A stretch of DNA of 6,309 nucleotides, taken from contig JANLUX010000224.1 of NCBI GenBank assembly GCA_031363705.1, positions 1 through 6,309 of the forward strand, written 5' to 3'. The position numbers and the translations under genes are program-made. Positions 1-6,309 of this stretch are shown in pieces. Positions within the stretch are counted from its first letter, which is position 1; each line of letters opens with the position of its first letter. The notes under the pieces are model-generated. The model was not told the origin of the DNA, did not search any database, and saw only the letters and a program-made list of their open reading frames with translations. Source of the DNA: JANLUX01 sp031363705 (GTDB lineage: Bacteria; Bacteroidota; Bacteroidia; AKYH767-A; OLB10).

Positions 1-3000
1 TTCACTAACTCACGGGCAATGCCTTTATTGCGTAAATCAGGGGTAATCGTAGTATCAAGAGCAACCGTAAGCCGTCCTAAATTGGTTACCAGCCAGCCCG
101 GAATGTCTTCTGATAATATCTCGACATCGCTTAACGGCAAATCAAACTTTATATCCCCTAATTGAAGAGAAAGTTTTCCTTCTTTTTCCAACTCTGCAAT
201 TTGTTGTTGAATAAGTTCAGCCACCGCTGTCATCAATTGTTTCATCTTTCCTCCAACTTTAGGACCGAGCGCTTTAAAATCAGGTTTCACTTTTTTCTTT
301 AACAAACCTTCAGTGTTATGGATATATTCGATGTTCTCCACATTGACTTCCGCCATCACCAGGTGTTTGATGGCTTCCATTTTATTTTTGAACGATTCGT
401 CATGCAACGGAATTAAAATTTTATGCAACGGCTGACGTACTTTTATGTTTGCTTTTTTGCGAAGTGATAAAACCATAGAAGAAATATCCTGCGCAAGTTT
501 CATCCTTTCTTCAAGAGACGGATCAATGAGCTGATGATTGTTTTCAGGAAACTTTGCAATATGAACGGATTCGCTTGTATCTTTTCGTGTAACTAAGTTC
601 AGATCACGATAAAGCACTTCAGCATAAAAAGGTGCAATGGGAGCCATTAATCTTGCAACAGCATCCAGACAAGTATAAAGTGTTTGATAAGCAGCAATTT
701 TATCTTCTGTATAATCGCCTTTCCAGAATCTCCTTCTGCACAAACGCACATACCAGTTACTCAAATGCTCACATACAAAATCAGTGATTAGCCTCGCTGC
801 TTTTGTTGGTTCATAATCAGCATAGCAATCATCCACCTCTTTAATTAAAGAGTTGAGCAGTGATAAAATCCAACGGTCAATTTCAGGACGTTTACCAACA
901 GGTATTTCTGCTTCGCGATAAGCAAAGCCATCAATATTTGCATAGAGCGCAAAGAAGGAATAGGTATTATAAAGTGTTCCAAAAAACTTTCGTTGCACTT
1001 CTCTAATTCCATCCGCGTTAAACTTCAGGTTGTCCCAGGGTTGTGCATTGCTGATGAGATACCATCGTGTTGGATCAGGTCCGTACTTTTCTAATGTTTC
1101 AAAAGGATCAGCAGCATTGCCCAATCGCTTGCTCATCTTGTTGCCATTCTTATCAAGCACAAGTCCATTGCTCATCACATTTTTAAAAGCAACGGAGTCA
1201 AACAACATTACTGCAATTGCATGTAAAGTAAAAAACCATCCACGTGTCTGGTCAACTCCTTCTGCAATGAAATCAGCAGGAAAACTTTTTTTAAATTCTT
1301 CAATATTTTCAAACGGGTAATGCCATTGTGCATAGGGCATTGCACCACTGTCAAACCACACATCAATCAAATCTGATTCACGTTGCATTTTCTTTCCTGT
1401 AGGAGAAACCAAAATGATTTCATCCACATAAGGACGGTGTAAATCAAAATCTGACTTGGAGGCATCCACATGTTCTAAATGTTTGGCATCCATAAATCCC
1501 GCTTTGATTGCTGCTTCTATTTCTTTACGAAGTTCATCAATGGATCCGATACATTTTTCTTCTTTCCCATCTTCAGTTCGCCAGATGGGTAATGGAATTC
1601 CCCAGTAACGCGAACGTGAAAGATTCCAGTCAACAAGATTTTCCAGCCAATTGCCGAAACGACCGGTTCCTGTGCTCTCGGGTTTCCAGTTGATGGTTTT
1701 ATTTAATTCAATCATCCGGTCGCGCACAGCCGTAGTACGAATGAACCATGAATCAAGCGGATAATATAAAATAGGTTTGTCAGTACGCCAGCAATGCGGA
1801 TAGCTGTGCTCGTAACGCTCAATTTTAAAAGCTTTATTCTCTTGTTTCAGTTTGATTGCGATACGTTCATCAACTGATAAATATTTATCCCTGCCTTGTT
1901 TCTCTTTTTCCTTTTCTTTTTCAACTTCGGTTAAATATTCTTCCTTCACATATTCTCCTGCAAAGTCTGTTACTTCTTTTACAAAACGCCCTTGCTTATC
2001 AACCAATGGAGAAGGCTTGTTGTTTTCATCCATCACCAAAATGGAAGAAATATTATTCTGATTACAAACCCTGAAGTCATCAGCACCAAAAACCGAAGCA
2101 GTATGCACAACACCTGTTCCATCTTCAGTAGTAACGAAATCACCAATGATCACTTCAAATGCTTTTCCTTTTGGCTGCACATAAGGCATCAGTTGTTCAT
2201 ACTGAACGCCTTCCAATTGCTTGCCTGTAAACTCTGCAATAATTTTAAAAGGAATATTTTTATTTCCGCCATGATATTCTTCAAACTTTAATTCAGAATT
2301 TTTTTCAGGAAAAAACTTTCCGATTAAATCAGTAGCGAGGATTAATGTTGCAGGAAGAAATGTATAAGGATTAAAAGTTTGAACCAACGAATATTTTATT
2401 TTTTCTCCAACGGCAAGTGCGCAGTTGGCAGGCAGTGTCCAGGGAGTGGTTGTCCAGGCGATGAAAAAAAGTTCAAAGTTTAAAGTTTCAGGTTTAAAGT
2501 TTTCGTTTGCTTTAAATAGGAACTCTGATCTTTCATTTCGTTTTACTTTAAATTGTGCAATAGCTGAGGTGTCTTTTACTAATTTATAAGTGCCAGGTTG
2601 ATTTAATTCGTGTGAGCTTAAACCTGTTCCTGCAGCAGGTGAGTAAGGCTGAATGCTATATCCTTTATAAAGTAAATCTTTTTTATTGAGTTCGCTCAGT
2701 AAATTCCAGCAGCTCTCGATGTAATTATTTTCAAAAGTGATGTAAGGATGATCGAGATCCACCCAATAACCCATTTTGCGGGTAAGGTCATCCCAGACAG
2801 TCTTATATTTCATCACCTCCTTACGGCAGGCTTTGTTGTAATCTTCAATAGAAATTTTTTTACCGATGTCTTCTTTGGTAATTCCCAAAGTTTTCTCCAC
2901 ACTTATCTCAATAGGCAAGCCATGTGTATCCCAGCCACCTTTGCGTTTAACCTGGAAACCTTTCTGAGTTTTATACCTGCAAAAAATATCTTTTATTGCA

Positions 3001-3188
3001 CGAGCCATCACATGGTGAATACCGGGCAAACCATTAGCTGAAGGCGGACCTTCATAAAAAGTAAAAGGGGTACTTCCTTCTCTTGCTGAAATGCTTTTCT
3101 CAAAAATATTGTCAGCGGTCCAGCGCTCCAATACCTCCTCGGCAAGCTTCGGCAAATTCAATTGTTCGTACTCTGGATATTTACTCAT
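1..3188 (-). CDS. ileS: Isoleucyl-tRNA synthetase, type 2 (eukaryote-like), 3' end beyond window
   Basis: Cytoplasmic class I synthetase that charges tRNA-Ile with isoleucine using ATP and edits mischarged valine. The ATG at 3188-3186 opens MSKYPEYEQLNLPKLAEEVL, and 1062 codons stay open to the left edge, ending in ARELV. Family members of this type run to roughly 1100-1150 residues, so only the C-terminal tail is missing. Visible in order: GPPSANGLPGIHHVMAR at residues 47-63, carrying the class I signature as GIHH (56-59); the editing-domain threonine-rich motif WTTTPWTLP (245-253); the editing motif GTGVVHTASVFGADD (357-371); RYWGIPLPIW (about 527-536); WFDSG (611-615); KMSKR (684-688); and the anticodon-binding helix LSNWYVRLCRRRFWK near residue 812. 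KMSKR rather than KMSKS and the overall length fit the type 2 form. Two oddities lie in the editing region: a heptad-repeat-encoded segment around residues 228-240 and an EKEKEKEK tract at 423-430. The gene is transcribed divergently from the downstream cluster. The identification is certain; the resistance phenotype is inferred. Confidence 0.98.
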   Translation of the reverse strand, partial: MSKYPEYEQLNLPKLAEEVLERWTADNIFEKSISAREGSTPFTFYEGPPSANGLPGIHHVMARAIKDIFCRYKTQKGFQVKRKGGWDTHGLPIEISVEKTLGITKEDIGKKISIEDYNKACRKEVMKYKTVWDDLTRKMGYWVDLDHPYITFENNYIESCWNLLSELNKKDLLYKGYSIQPYSPAAGTGLSSHELNQPGTYKLVKDTSAIAQFKVKRNERSEFLFKANENFKPETLNFELFFIAWTTTPWTLPANCALAVGEKIKYSLVQTFNPYTFLPATLILATDLIGKFFPEKNSELKFEEYHGGNKNIPFKIIAEFTGKQLEGVQYEQLMPYVQPKGKAFEVIIGDFVTTEDGTGVVHTASVFGADDFRVCNQNNISSILVMDENNKPSPLVDKQGRFVKEVTDFAGEYVKEEYLTEVEKEKEKEKQGRDKYLSVDERIAIKLKQENKAFKIERYEHSYPHCWRTDKPILYYPLDSWFIRTTAVRDRMIELNKTINWKPESTGTGRFGNWLENLVDWNLSRSRYWGIPLPIWRTEDGKEEKCIGSIDELRKEIEAAIKAGFMDAKHLEHVDASKSDFDLHRPYVDEIILVSPTGKKMQRESDLIDVWFDSGAMPYAQWHYPFENIEEFKKSFPADFIAEGVDQTRGWFFTLHAIAVMLFDSVAFKNVMSNGLVLDKNGNKMSKRLGNAADPFETLEKYGPDPTRWYLISNAQPWDNLKFNADGIREVQRKFFGTLYNTYSFFALYANIDGFAYREAEIPVGKRPEIDRWILSLLNSLIKEVDDCYADYEPTKAARLITDFVCEHLSNWYVRLCRRRFWKGDYTEDKIAAYQTLYTCLDAVARLMAPIAPFYAEVLYRDLNLVTRKDTSESVHIAKFPENNHQLIDPSLEERMKLAQDISSMVLSLRKKANIKVRQPLHKILIPLHDESFKNKMEAIKHLVMAEVNVENIEYIHNTEGLLKKKVKPDFKALGPKVGGKMKQLMTAVAELIQQQIAELEKEGKLSLQLGDIKFDLPLSDVEILSEDIPGWLVTNLGRLTVALDTTITPDLRNKGIARELV
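2471..2505. repeat. Five-unit 7-base tandem repeat inside ileS
   Basis: On the plus strand the units are GTTCAAA, GTTTAAA, GTTTCAG, GTTTAAA and GTTTTCG, in perfect 7-base register over 35 bases. On the coding strand each unit ends in AAC. The array lies in the ileS reading frame just upstream of the codons for the editing motif WTTTPWTLP and encodes roughly ENFKPETLNFE. Because 7 is not a multiple of 3, the peptide is not itself repetitive. Arrays of this sequence type (GTTTAAA and GTTTCAG-like heptads) are, from memory, common between genes in Bacteroidota, but inside an essential gene they are unexpected. The frame stays open across it. Confidence 0.8.
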
Positions 3189-3209
3189 TCACTCTGAAAA
3201 TAAAGGGTG

Positions 3210-3217
3210 CAAATGTA
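3210..3217 (-). promoter_or_regulatory. Candidate -7 promoter element for ileS
   Basis: Read on the minus strand this is TACATTTG, an exact match to the Bacteroidota -7 consensus TAnnTTTG. It ends 21 bases before the ileS ATG. Transcription would start about 5-7 bases further on, leaving a short leader of roughly 15 bases with no Shine-Dalgarno sequence and no room for a T-box or attenuator. No convincing -33 TTTG is visible at the expected distance, so the call rests on the -7 match and its position. Confidence 0.6.
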
Positions 3218-3294
3218 AGGAATGGGATGGGAACGACATTTATAAAAATGGATCGCTCTTAACAGATGCCAGGTAATTTCTAAAACTATTACAA

Positions 3295-3302
3295 TACTTT
3301 TG
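3295..3302 (+). promoter_or_regulatory. Candidate -7 promoter element for the three-gene cluster
   Basis: The sequence TACTTTTG matches the Bacteroidota -7 consensus TAnnTTTG exactly. It lies 68 bases upstream of the ATG of the membrane-protein gene, implying a leader of about 60 bases that is A/T-rich and shows no clear stem-loop. No good -33 TTTG is seen upstream. It is the only such match on the plus strand in the 182-base intergenic region, and I saw none immediately before the second and third genes, which fits one transcript for all three. Confidence 0.5.
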
Positions 3303-3370
3303 GCAATGGAGAACTGAATAAATTCCTTTCGCTTTAAATAAACATTGATAAGTAAGCAGAAATTTTTAAA

Positions 3371-4819
3371 ATGAAAATCACAAAACAAAATTTACTTTGG
3401 TTTCTTTTGGGATTATTCCTGCTTGATATTTCATATTCATTTTACCAACATTCACTAATGCCACTTGATGGAGATATTGCTGAAACTGTTGTTCCTGCCA
3501 GTTGGATGAATAAGCTTTATAATGATCCTTTTGGATTTAAAGTGCTGTCAAGTGGAGAGTATTATCCTAATCCGAACCGTTTTTTTTCGCATTGGTCAAT
3601 GGCAGCCAGTTTAAAGACAATGCCTTTTATGCTTCAACATATTTTTACTCCAATTAATAGCATTTATGTGTCCTGTGCCTTAATCAAAACTATAATTCAG
3701 ATATTATTTATTTTTCTAATTGCGTTTGGCATTTCCGGCAAAAAAAAATTCTTTTCATGGGAAAACATTTTAATTCCGGCAGTCATAATAACACCGCTGT
3801 TTCAATCGGAAGGATATAACAGGTTCATGGGTGTAATAGATCAATCAATAACCTATACTTTTTTTTATGCTTTTCCATTAGCACTACTACTAATATTCTG
3901 TTTACCCATTTATTTCAGTTTGAAAGAAGCAGATTATAATTTTAGATGGCGCACTAAATTTTTAATGGTGTTGCTTGCAGTTATTCTTCCATTTAGCAGC
4001 CCATTGATTCCAGGGATAGTTTTAATAAGTTCGTTCTTAGTATTAATTGATAAGGGGATATATTTCTATAAGCAAGCTCCATCAATTAGTATTATTGAGA
4101 AGCTAAAATTTGTAATTAATAGTATTCCGCGATTTCTGTTTTTCATTTTGATTTTTATAAGTCTTCTGAGCTTGTACTCGTTATTTATTGGAACACACAA
4201 TTCATCCAACTATGCAGCTATTATTTCACTACAAGAGCGTTATTTAAGACTTCCCTCAGGATTATATAATTTGCTTACTCAAAAAATAGGCTGGTTAGTG
4301 CTTTTGGCGATGATCGGTGTCAATGCTTATGTTATTAGAAAAAACTATCGAAATGCGGAAGGCTTAATAATAATAAACTTACTAAAATGGATCGGTATTT
4401 TTAGTGTGATTTATATTTTGTTGCTTCCCTTGGGAGGTTTCAGAACTTATCGTTCAAATATTGTGCGATACGACACAATTCTTCCAATTACAATTTGTCT
4501 TATATTTATTTATGGATTATCTACTTATTTTATAATCAAAAGCCTTTCTTCAAAAAACAAGAACTTGTATATTACCTTAGTTTTGATAGTTACTGTAATA
4601 TTTACAATTGCAGATATTCATAAGTCAAGCGGTAATAAATGTGAAAAATCGGGTTTGGAAGAAATCGCGAAATCACCGGAAAAGATTGTCCTGTTAAAGA
4701 ATGATTGCAATGTTCTATCTTGGGAGAAAATAAATGAATATAATAAATCAGAATTAAATGCGGAGTTGTTGTTATACTGGAGAATAACGAAAGAAAAAAA
4801 GTTGTACTATCAAAAGTAA
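3371..4819 (+). CDS. Multi-pass inner-membrane protein of unknown function, possibly GT-C-like
   Basis: I do not recognise this 482-residue protein at family level. Hydrophobic stretches suggest about 11 membrane segments, near residues 7-25, 98-121, 131-144, 161-183, 196-210, 212-226, 254-273, 306-322, 338-355, 370-389 and 400-415. The first is followed by a long polar loop (26-97) beginning with LDGDIAETVVP (Asp33, Asp35, Glu38). A charged motif, GGFRTYRSNIVRYDTILP (355-372), precedes the tenth segment. The tail (416-482) is soluble and has Cys424 and Cys446. A single first helix followed by a long acidic extracytoplasmic loop and many helices is the plan of GT-C glycosyltransferases, which use lipid-linked sugars. 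That is a topological resemblance only; a transporter or polymerase remains possible. The ATG follows an A/T-rich leader without a Shine-Dalgarno sequence. The gene heads a likely operon, and its stop is one base before the next start. It is noticeably more A/T-rich than ileS. Confidence 0.85.
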   Translation: MKITKQNLLWFLLGLFLLDISYSFYQHSLMPLDGDIAETVVPASWMNKLYNDPFGFKVLSSGEYYPNPNRFFSHWSMAASLKTMPFMLQHIFTPINSIYVSCALIKTIIQILFIFLIAFGISGKKKFFSWENILIPAVIITPLFQSEGYNRFMGVIDQSITYTFFYAFPLALLLIFCLPIYFSLKEADYNFRWRTKFLMVLLAVILPFSSPLIPGIVLISSFLVLIDKGIYFYKQAPSISIIEKLKFVINSIPRFLFFILIFISLLSLYSLFIGTHNSSNYAAIISLQERYLRLPSGLYNLLTQKIGWLVLLAMIGVNAYVIRKNYRNAEGLIIINLLKWIGIFSVIYILLLPLGGFRTYRSNIVRYDTILPITICLIFIYGLSTYFIIKSLSSKNKNLYITLVLIVTVIFTIADIHKSSGNKCEKSGLEEIAKSPEKIVLLKNDCNVLSWEKINEYNKSELNAELLLYWRITKEKKLYYQK

Positions 4820-4820
4820 A

Positions 4821-5471
4821 ATGCAGATAAAAATAATTGCAACATCACTGATTTTATTTTTGAGTATATTGAGTTTCGCACAGCCAGATTCGATTACAAC
4901 AACTACTGATAAAAACAAGCGAACAAGCTTAGGTGTCAACATTTCTCATTTCACCAATTTCAATTTGAATTATACTGATGGGTTTTCTTTTGTAAGTGCA
5001 GTGGTTATCAGTAAACGCAATTATTCCATTGCACTTGGTCCTATTTGGTGGTTAGACAGAAATAATTATGTGAATTTTTTTAAGGGAGGAATGCTTTCCT
5101 TCCAGCTTTATCCGAATAAAACCAATAAGCGAATAAATTTTTATTTCATTGATGATCTTTCATACACTTTTGAAAAATATAATTGGGAAAAGCAAATAGA
5201 CCTTACACCAAATAAGTATTATGATGTTTCTTTTAAAAGTACCTGGCATGCATTAGAAAATCAGACAGGTTATGGTTTTAACTTTAGAGTTTACAAAGGC
5301 TTCTATATTAATCAAAGCATGACGATTGGTTTTGAGTTTTACAATTATACAAGCAAGACCATTGTTAAAGACAATCCTTCCATGTCAAGCGAATATTCAA
5401 CCGGGAATATTTTGTCGGGTTCAAATACAAAAGGCTATTTAAAAATTGGATTGGGATACAACTTTAAATAA
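4821..5471 (+). CDS. Secreted protein, probable small outer-membrane beta-barrel
   Basis: This 216-residue protein starts with a clear Sec signal peptide (positive Lys4, hydrophobic 5-19, likely cleavage after Ala20 in LSFAQ), leaving about 196 mature residues. The rest has no membrane helices. It is built from alternating aromatic/hydrophobic and polar residues, as in stretches near 55-63, 68-78, 88-97, 103-113, 149-159 and 162-174, and it ends in YLKIGLGYNFK with an aromatic residue next to last. This fits an outer-membrane barrel of about 8 strands. No named family was recognised and there are no catalytic motifs. The ATG comes one base after the previous stop, with no Shine-Dalgarno sequence, so translation is probably coupled to the membrane-protein gene. 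Its position between that gene and a glycan hydrolase suggests an envelope role, perhaps export or anchoring of a glycan, which is inference. A periplasmic beta-sandwich protein is an alternative. Confidence 0.82.
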   Translation: MQIKIIATSLILFLSILSFAQPDSITTTTDKNKRTSLGVNISHFTNFNLNYTDGFSFVSAVVISKRNYSIALGPIWWLDRNNYVNFFKGGMLSFQLYPNKTNKRINFYFIDDLSYTFEKYNWEKQIDLTPNKYYDVSFKSTWHALENQTGYGFNFRVYKGFYINQSMTIGFEFYNYTSKTIVKDNPSMSSEYSTGNILSGSNTKGYLKIGLGYNFK

Positions 5472-5493
5472 GAACATTGTGATCAAAAATAAC

Positions 5494-6270
5494 ATGACTA
5501 AAAACCTGTTAGTAGTTATTCTATTGATCCATGTTTTATGCATGGGCTGTAAAAAAGAATCATCTCTTGAAAAAAGAGGTTGGACTTTAACATTCAGTGA
5601 CGAATTTGCTGATAGTGAATTGAACAGAAATATTTGGGATACTAATTTGCCATGGGGACAATCATTGGCGTGGAACGATCCATACTTGTTTATTGATTCA
5701 GCTTTTTCAATCCGCGATGGCATTTTATTCATTGAAGAAAAGCGAGACACTGTAATAGGAACAGTATATGGTGAAAATTTTACCCCCGTGCAAAAAGAAT
5801 TTTTTTATACATCTGGAATGATTCAATCACTAAAGTCTTTTACTCAGCAATACGGTTATTTCGAAGTACGATCTAAAAGTCCTTTTGGTGTTGGAATTTC
5901 GTCAGCATTCTGGATGTTTCCTAATGAAATAGATATTTATGAGATTTATGGTGAAGTGCCAACACGTTTACACATGACCAATCATTTTAAAAATAAAGAT
6001 GGAACTTCATCCCAAAATTCAATTACCATTAACACAGTTGACTTGACACAGGATTTTCATATTTATGCTGTTGAATGGAACCCAAAAGAAATAATTTGGT
6101 ACTTTGATAATAAGAAAGTATTTAGTTCTGAAACAGGAATTGGTTCTGAAAAAATGTTTCTTATTTTAGGAATGGGACTTAGGCATGAAGTACCAGGCGT
6201 TGGTTCCAATGCTACTCCGTTGCCTTGCTATTTTCAAGTTGACTACGTAAGGGCTTATATCAAGAAATAG
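5494..6270 (+). CDS. Glycoside hydrolase family 16 protein, probable lipoprotein
   Basis: GH16 enzymes cleave beta-1,3, beta-1,4 or related links in glucans and galactans with retention of configuration. Numbered from this ATG (258 residues), the active site is EIDIYE at 145-150. Glu145 would be the nucleophile, Asp147 the helper and Glu150 the acid/base. The ExDxxE spacing is the beta-bulge type seen in laminarinases and agarases. Supporting GH16 features are SDEFADSELNRNIWD near the N-terminus, YGYFEVRSKSPFG and AFWMFP before the active site, DFHIYAVEWNPKEIIWYFD after it, and the closing strand FQVDYVRAYIKK. The N-terminus MTKNLLVVILLIHVLCMGC followed by KKESS is a signal peptide with a lipoprotein-type cysteine (Cys19); the lipobox is imperfect, with Cys at -3. 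This start was chosen over an in-frame ATG at 5446, which overlaps the upstream gene by 26 bases and buries the signal peptide behind 16 polar residues. It follows the barrel gene by 22 bases. The substrate cannot be told from sequence. Confidence 0.93.
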   Translation: MTKNLLVVILLIHVLCMGCKKESSLEKRGWTLTFSDEFADSELNRNIWDTNLPWGQSLAWNDPYLFIDSAFSIRDGILFIEEKRDTVIGTVYGENFTPVQKEFFYTSGMIQSLKSFTQQYGYFEVRSKSPFGVGISSAFWMFPNEIDIYEIYGEVPTRLHMTNHFKNKDGTSSQNSITINTVDLTQDFHIYAVEWNPKEIIWYFDNKKVFSSETGIGSEKMFLILGMGLRHEVPGVGSNATPLPCYFQVDYVRAYIKK

Positions 6271-6309
6271 TTTGACGGTTATTAAAAACTTCTGCTCTCT
6301 TACATAACC

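Noticed and set aside
2471..2505. Heptad array as a CRISPR or regulatory repeat
   Set aside because: Units are only 7 bases, have no spacers and lie in an open coding frame.
3189..3260. T-box or leader attenuator upstream of ileS
   Set aside because: The predicted leader is about 15 bases, and no T-box sequence or terminator/antiterminator pair is visible.
1030..3276. Several plus-strand open frames of 60-100 codons across this stretch
   Set aside because: All but the last part lie antisense to ileS, whose protein is unmistakable; their translations are low-complexity and resemble no family.
3185..3388. Minus-strand open frame of 67 codons spanning the divergent intergenic region
   Set aside because: It overlaps the starts of both flanking genes, covers both promoter candidates, and its translation shows no recognisable feature.
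5446..5493. Upstream in-frame ATG of the GH16 gene
   Set aside because: It would overlap the barrel gene and add 16 polar residues before the signal peptide; the ATG at 5494 gives a normal lipoprotein N-terminus. A GTG at 5479 is also possible but less likely.
5439..5750. Minus-strand open frame of 103 codons
   Set aside because: It is antisense to the GH16 gene, which has clear family motifs; no promoter or family support.
6271..6309. Terminator after the GH16 gene
   Set aside because: No inverted repeat followed by a T-run can be found in the remaining 39 bases; a terminator may lie beyond the window.

Overview
The window looks like a chromosomal segment from a member of the Bacteroidota. 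Three things point there. The isoleucyl-tRNA synthetase is of the long, eukaryote-like form found in that phylum. Two TAnnTTTG-type -7 promoter elements sit in the only real intergenic region. The starts lack Shine-Dalgarno sequences and follow A/T-rich leaders. The genus cannot be read from the sequence; Chitinophagaceae or a related group is a guess.

Layout: bases 1-3188 hold one minus-strand gene, ileS, whose 3' end runs off the left edge; 1062 complete codons are visible and the frame is open throughout. A 182-base divergent intergenic region (3189-3370) carries one candidate promoter facing each way. Bases 3371-6270 hold three tightly packed plus-strand genes: a 482-residue multi-pass inner-membrane protein, a 216-residue secreted protein that looks like a small outer-membrane beta-barrel, and a 258-residue probable lipoprotein with a family 16 glycoside hydrolase (GH16) domain. 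Gaps are 1 and 22 bases, so they are probably one operon. The last 39 bases (6271-6309) show no gene and no clear terminator hairpin.

ileS is a housekeeping gene. The three-gene cluster is more A/T-rich and looks accessory. Its parts (a polytopic membrane protein with an acidic first periplasmic loop, an outer-membrane protein and a glycan hydrolase) fit a small envelope or exopolysaccharide module, but only the GH16 assignment is firm.

Most notable: the IleRS class I signature reads GIHH instead of HxGH, the swapped form linked to mupirocin hyper-resistance in type 2 IleRS; a 7-base tandem repeat lies inside the ileS coding sequence; and the three-gene envelope cluster is of unknown function.
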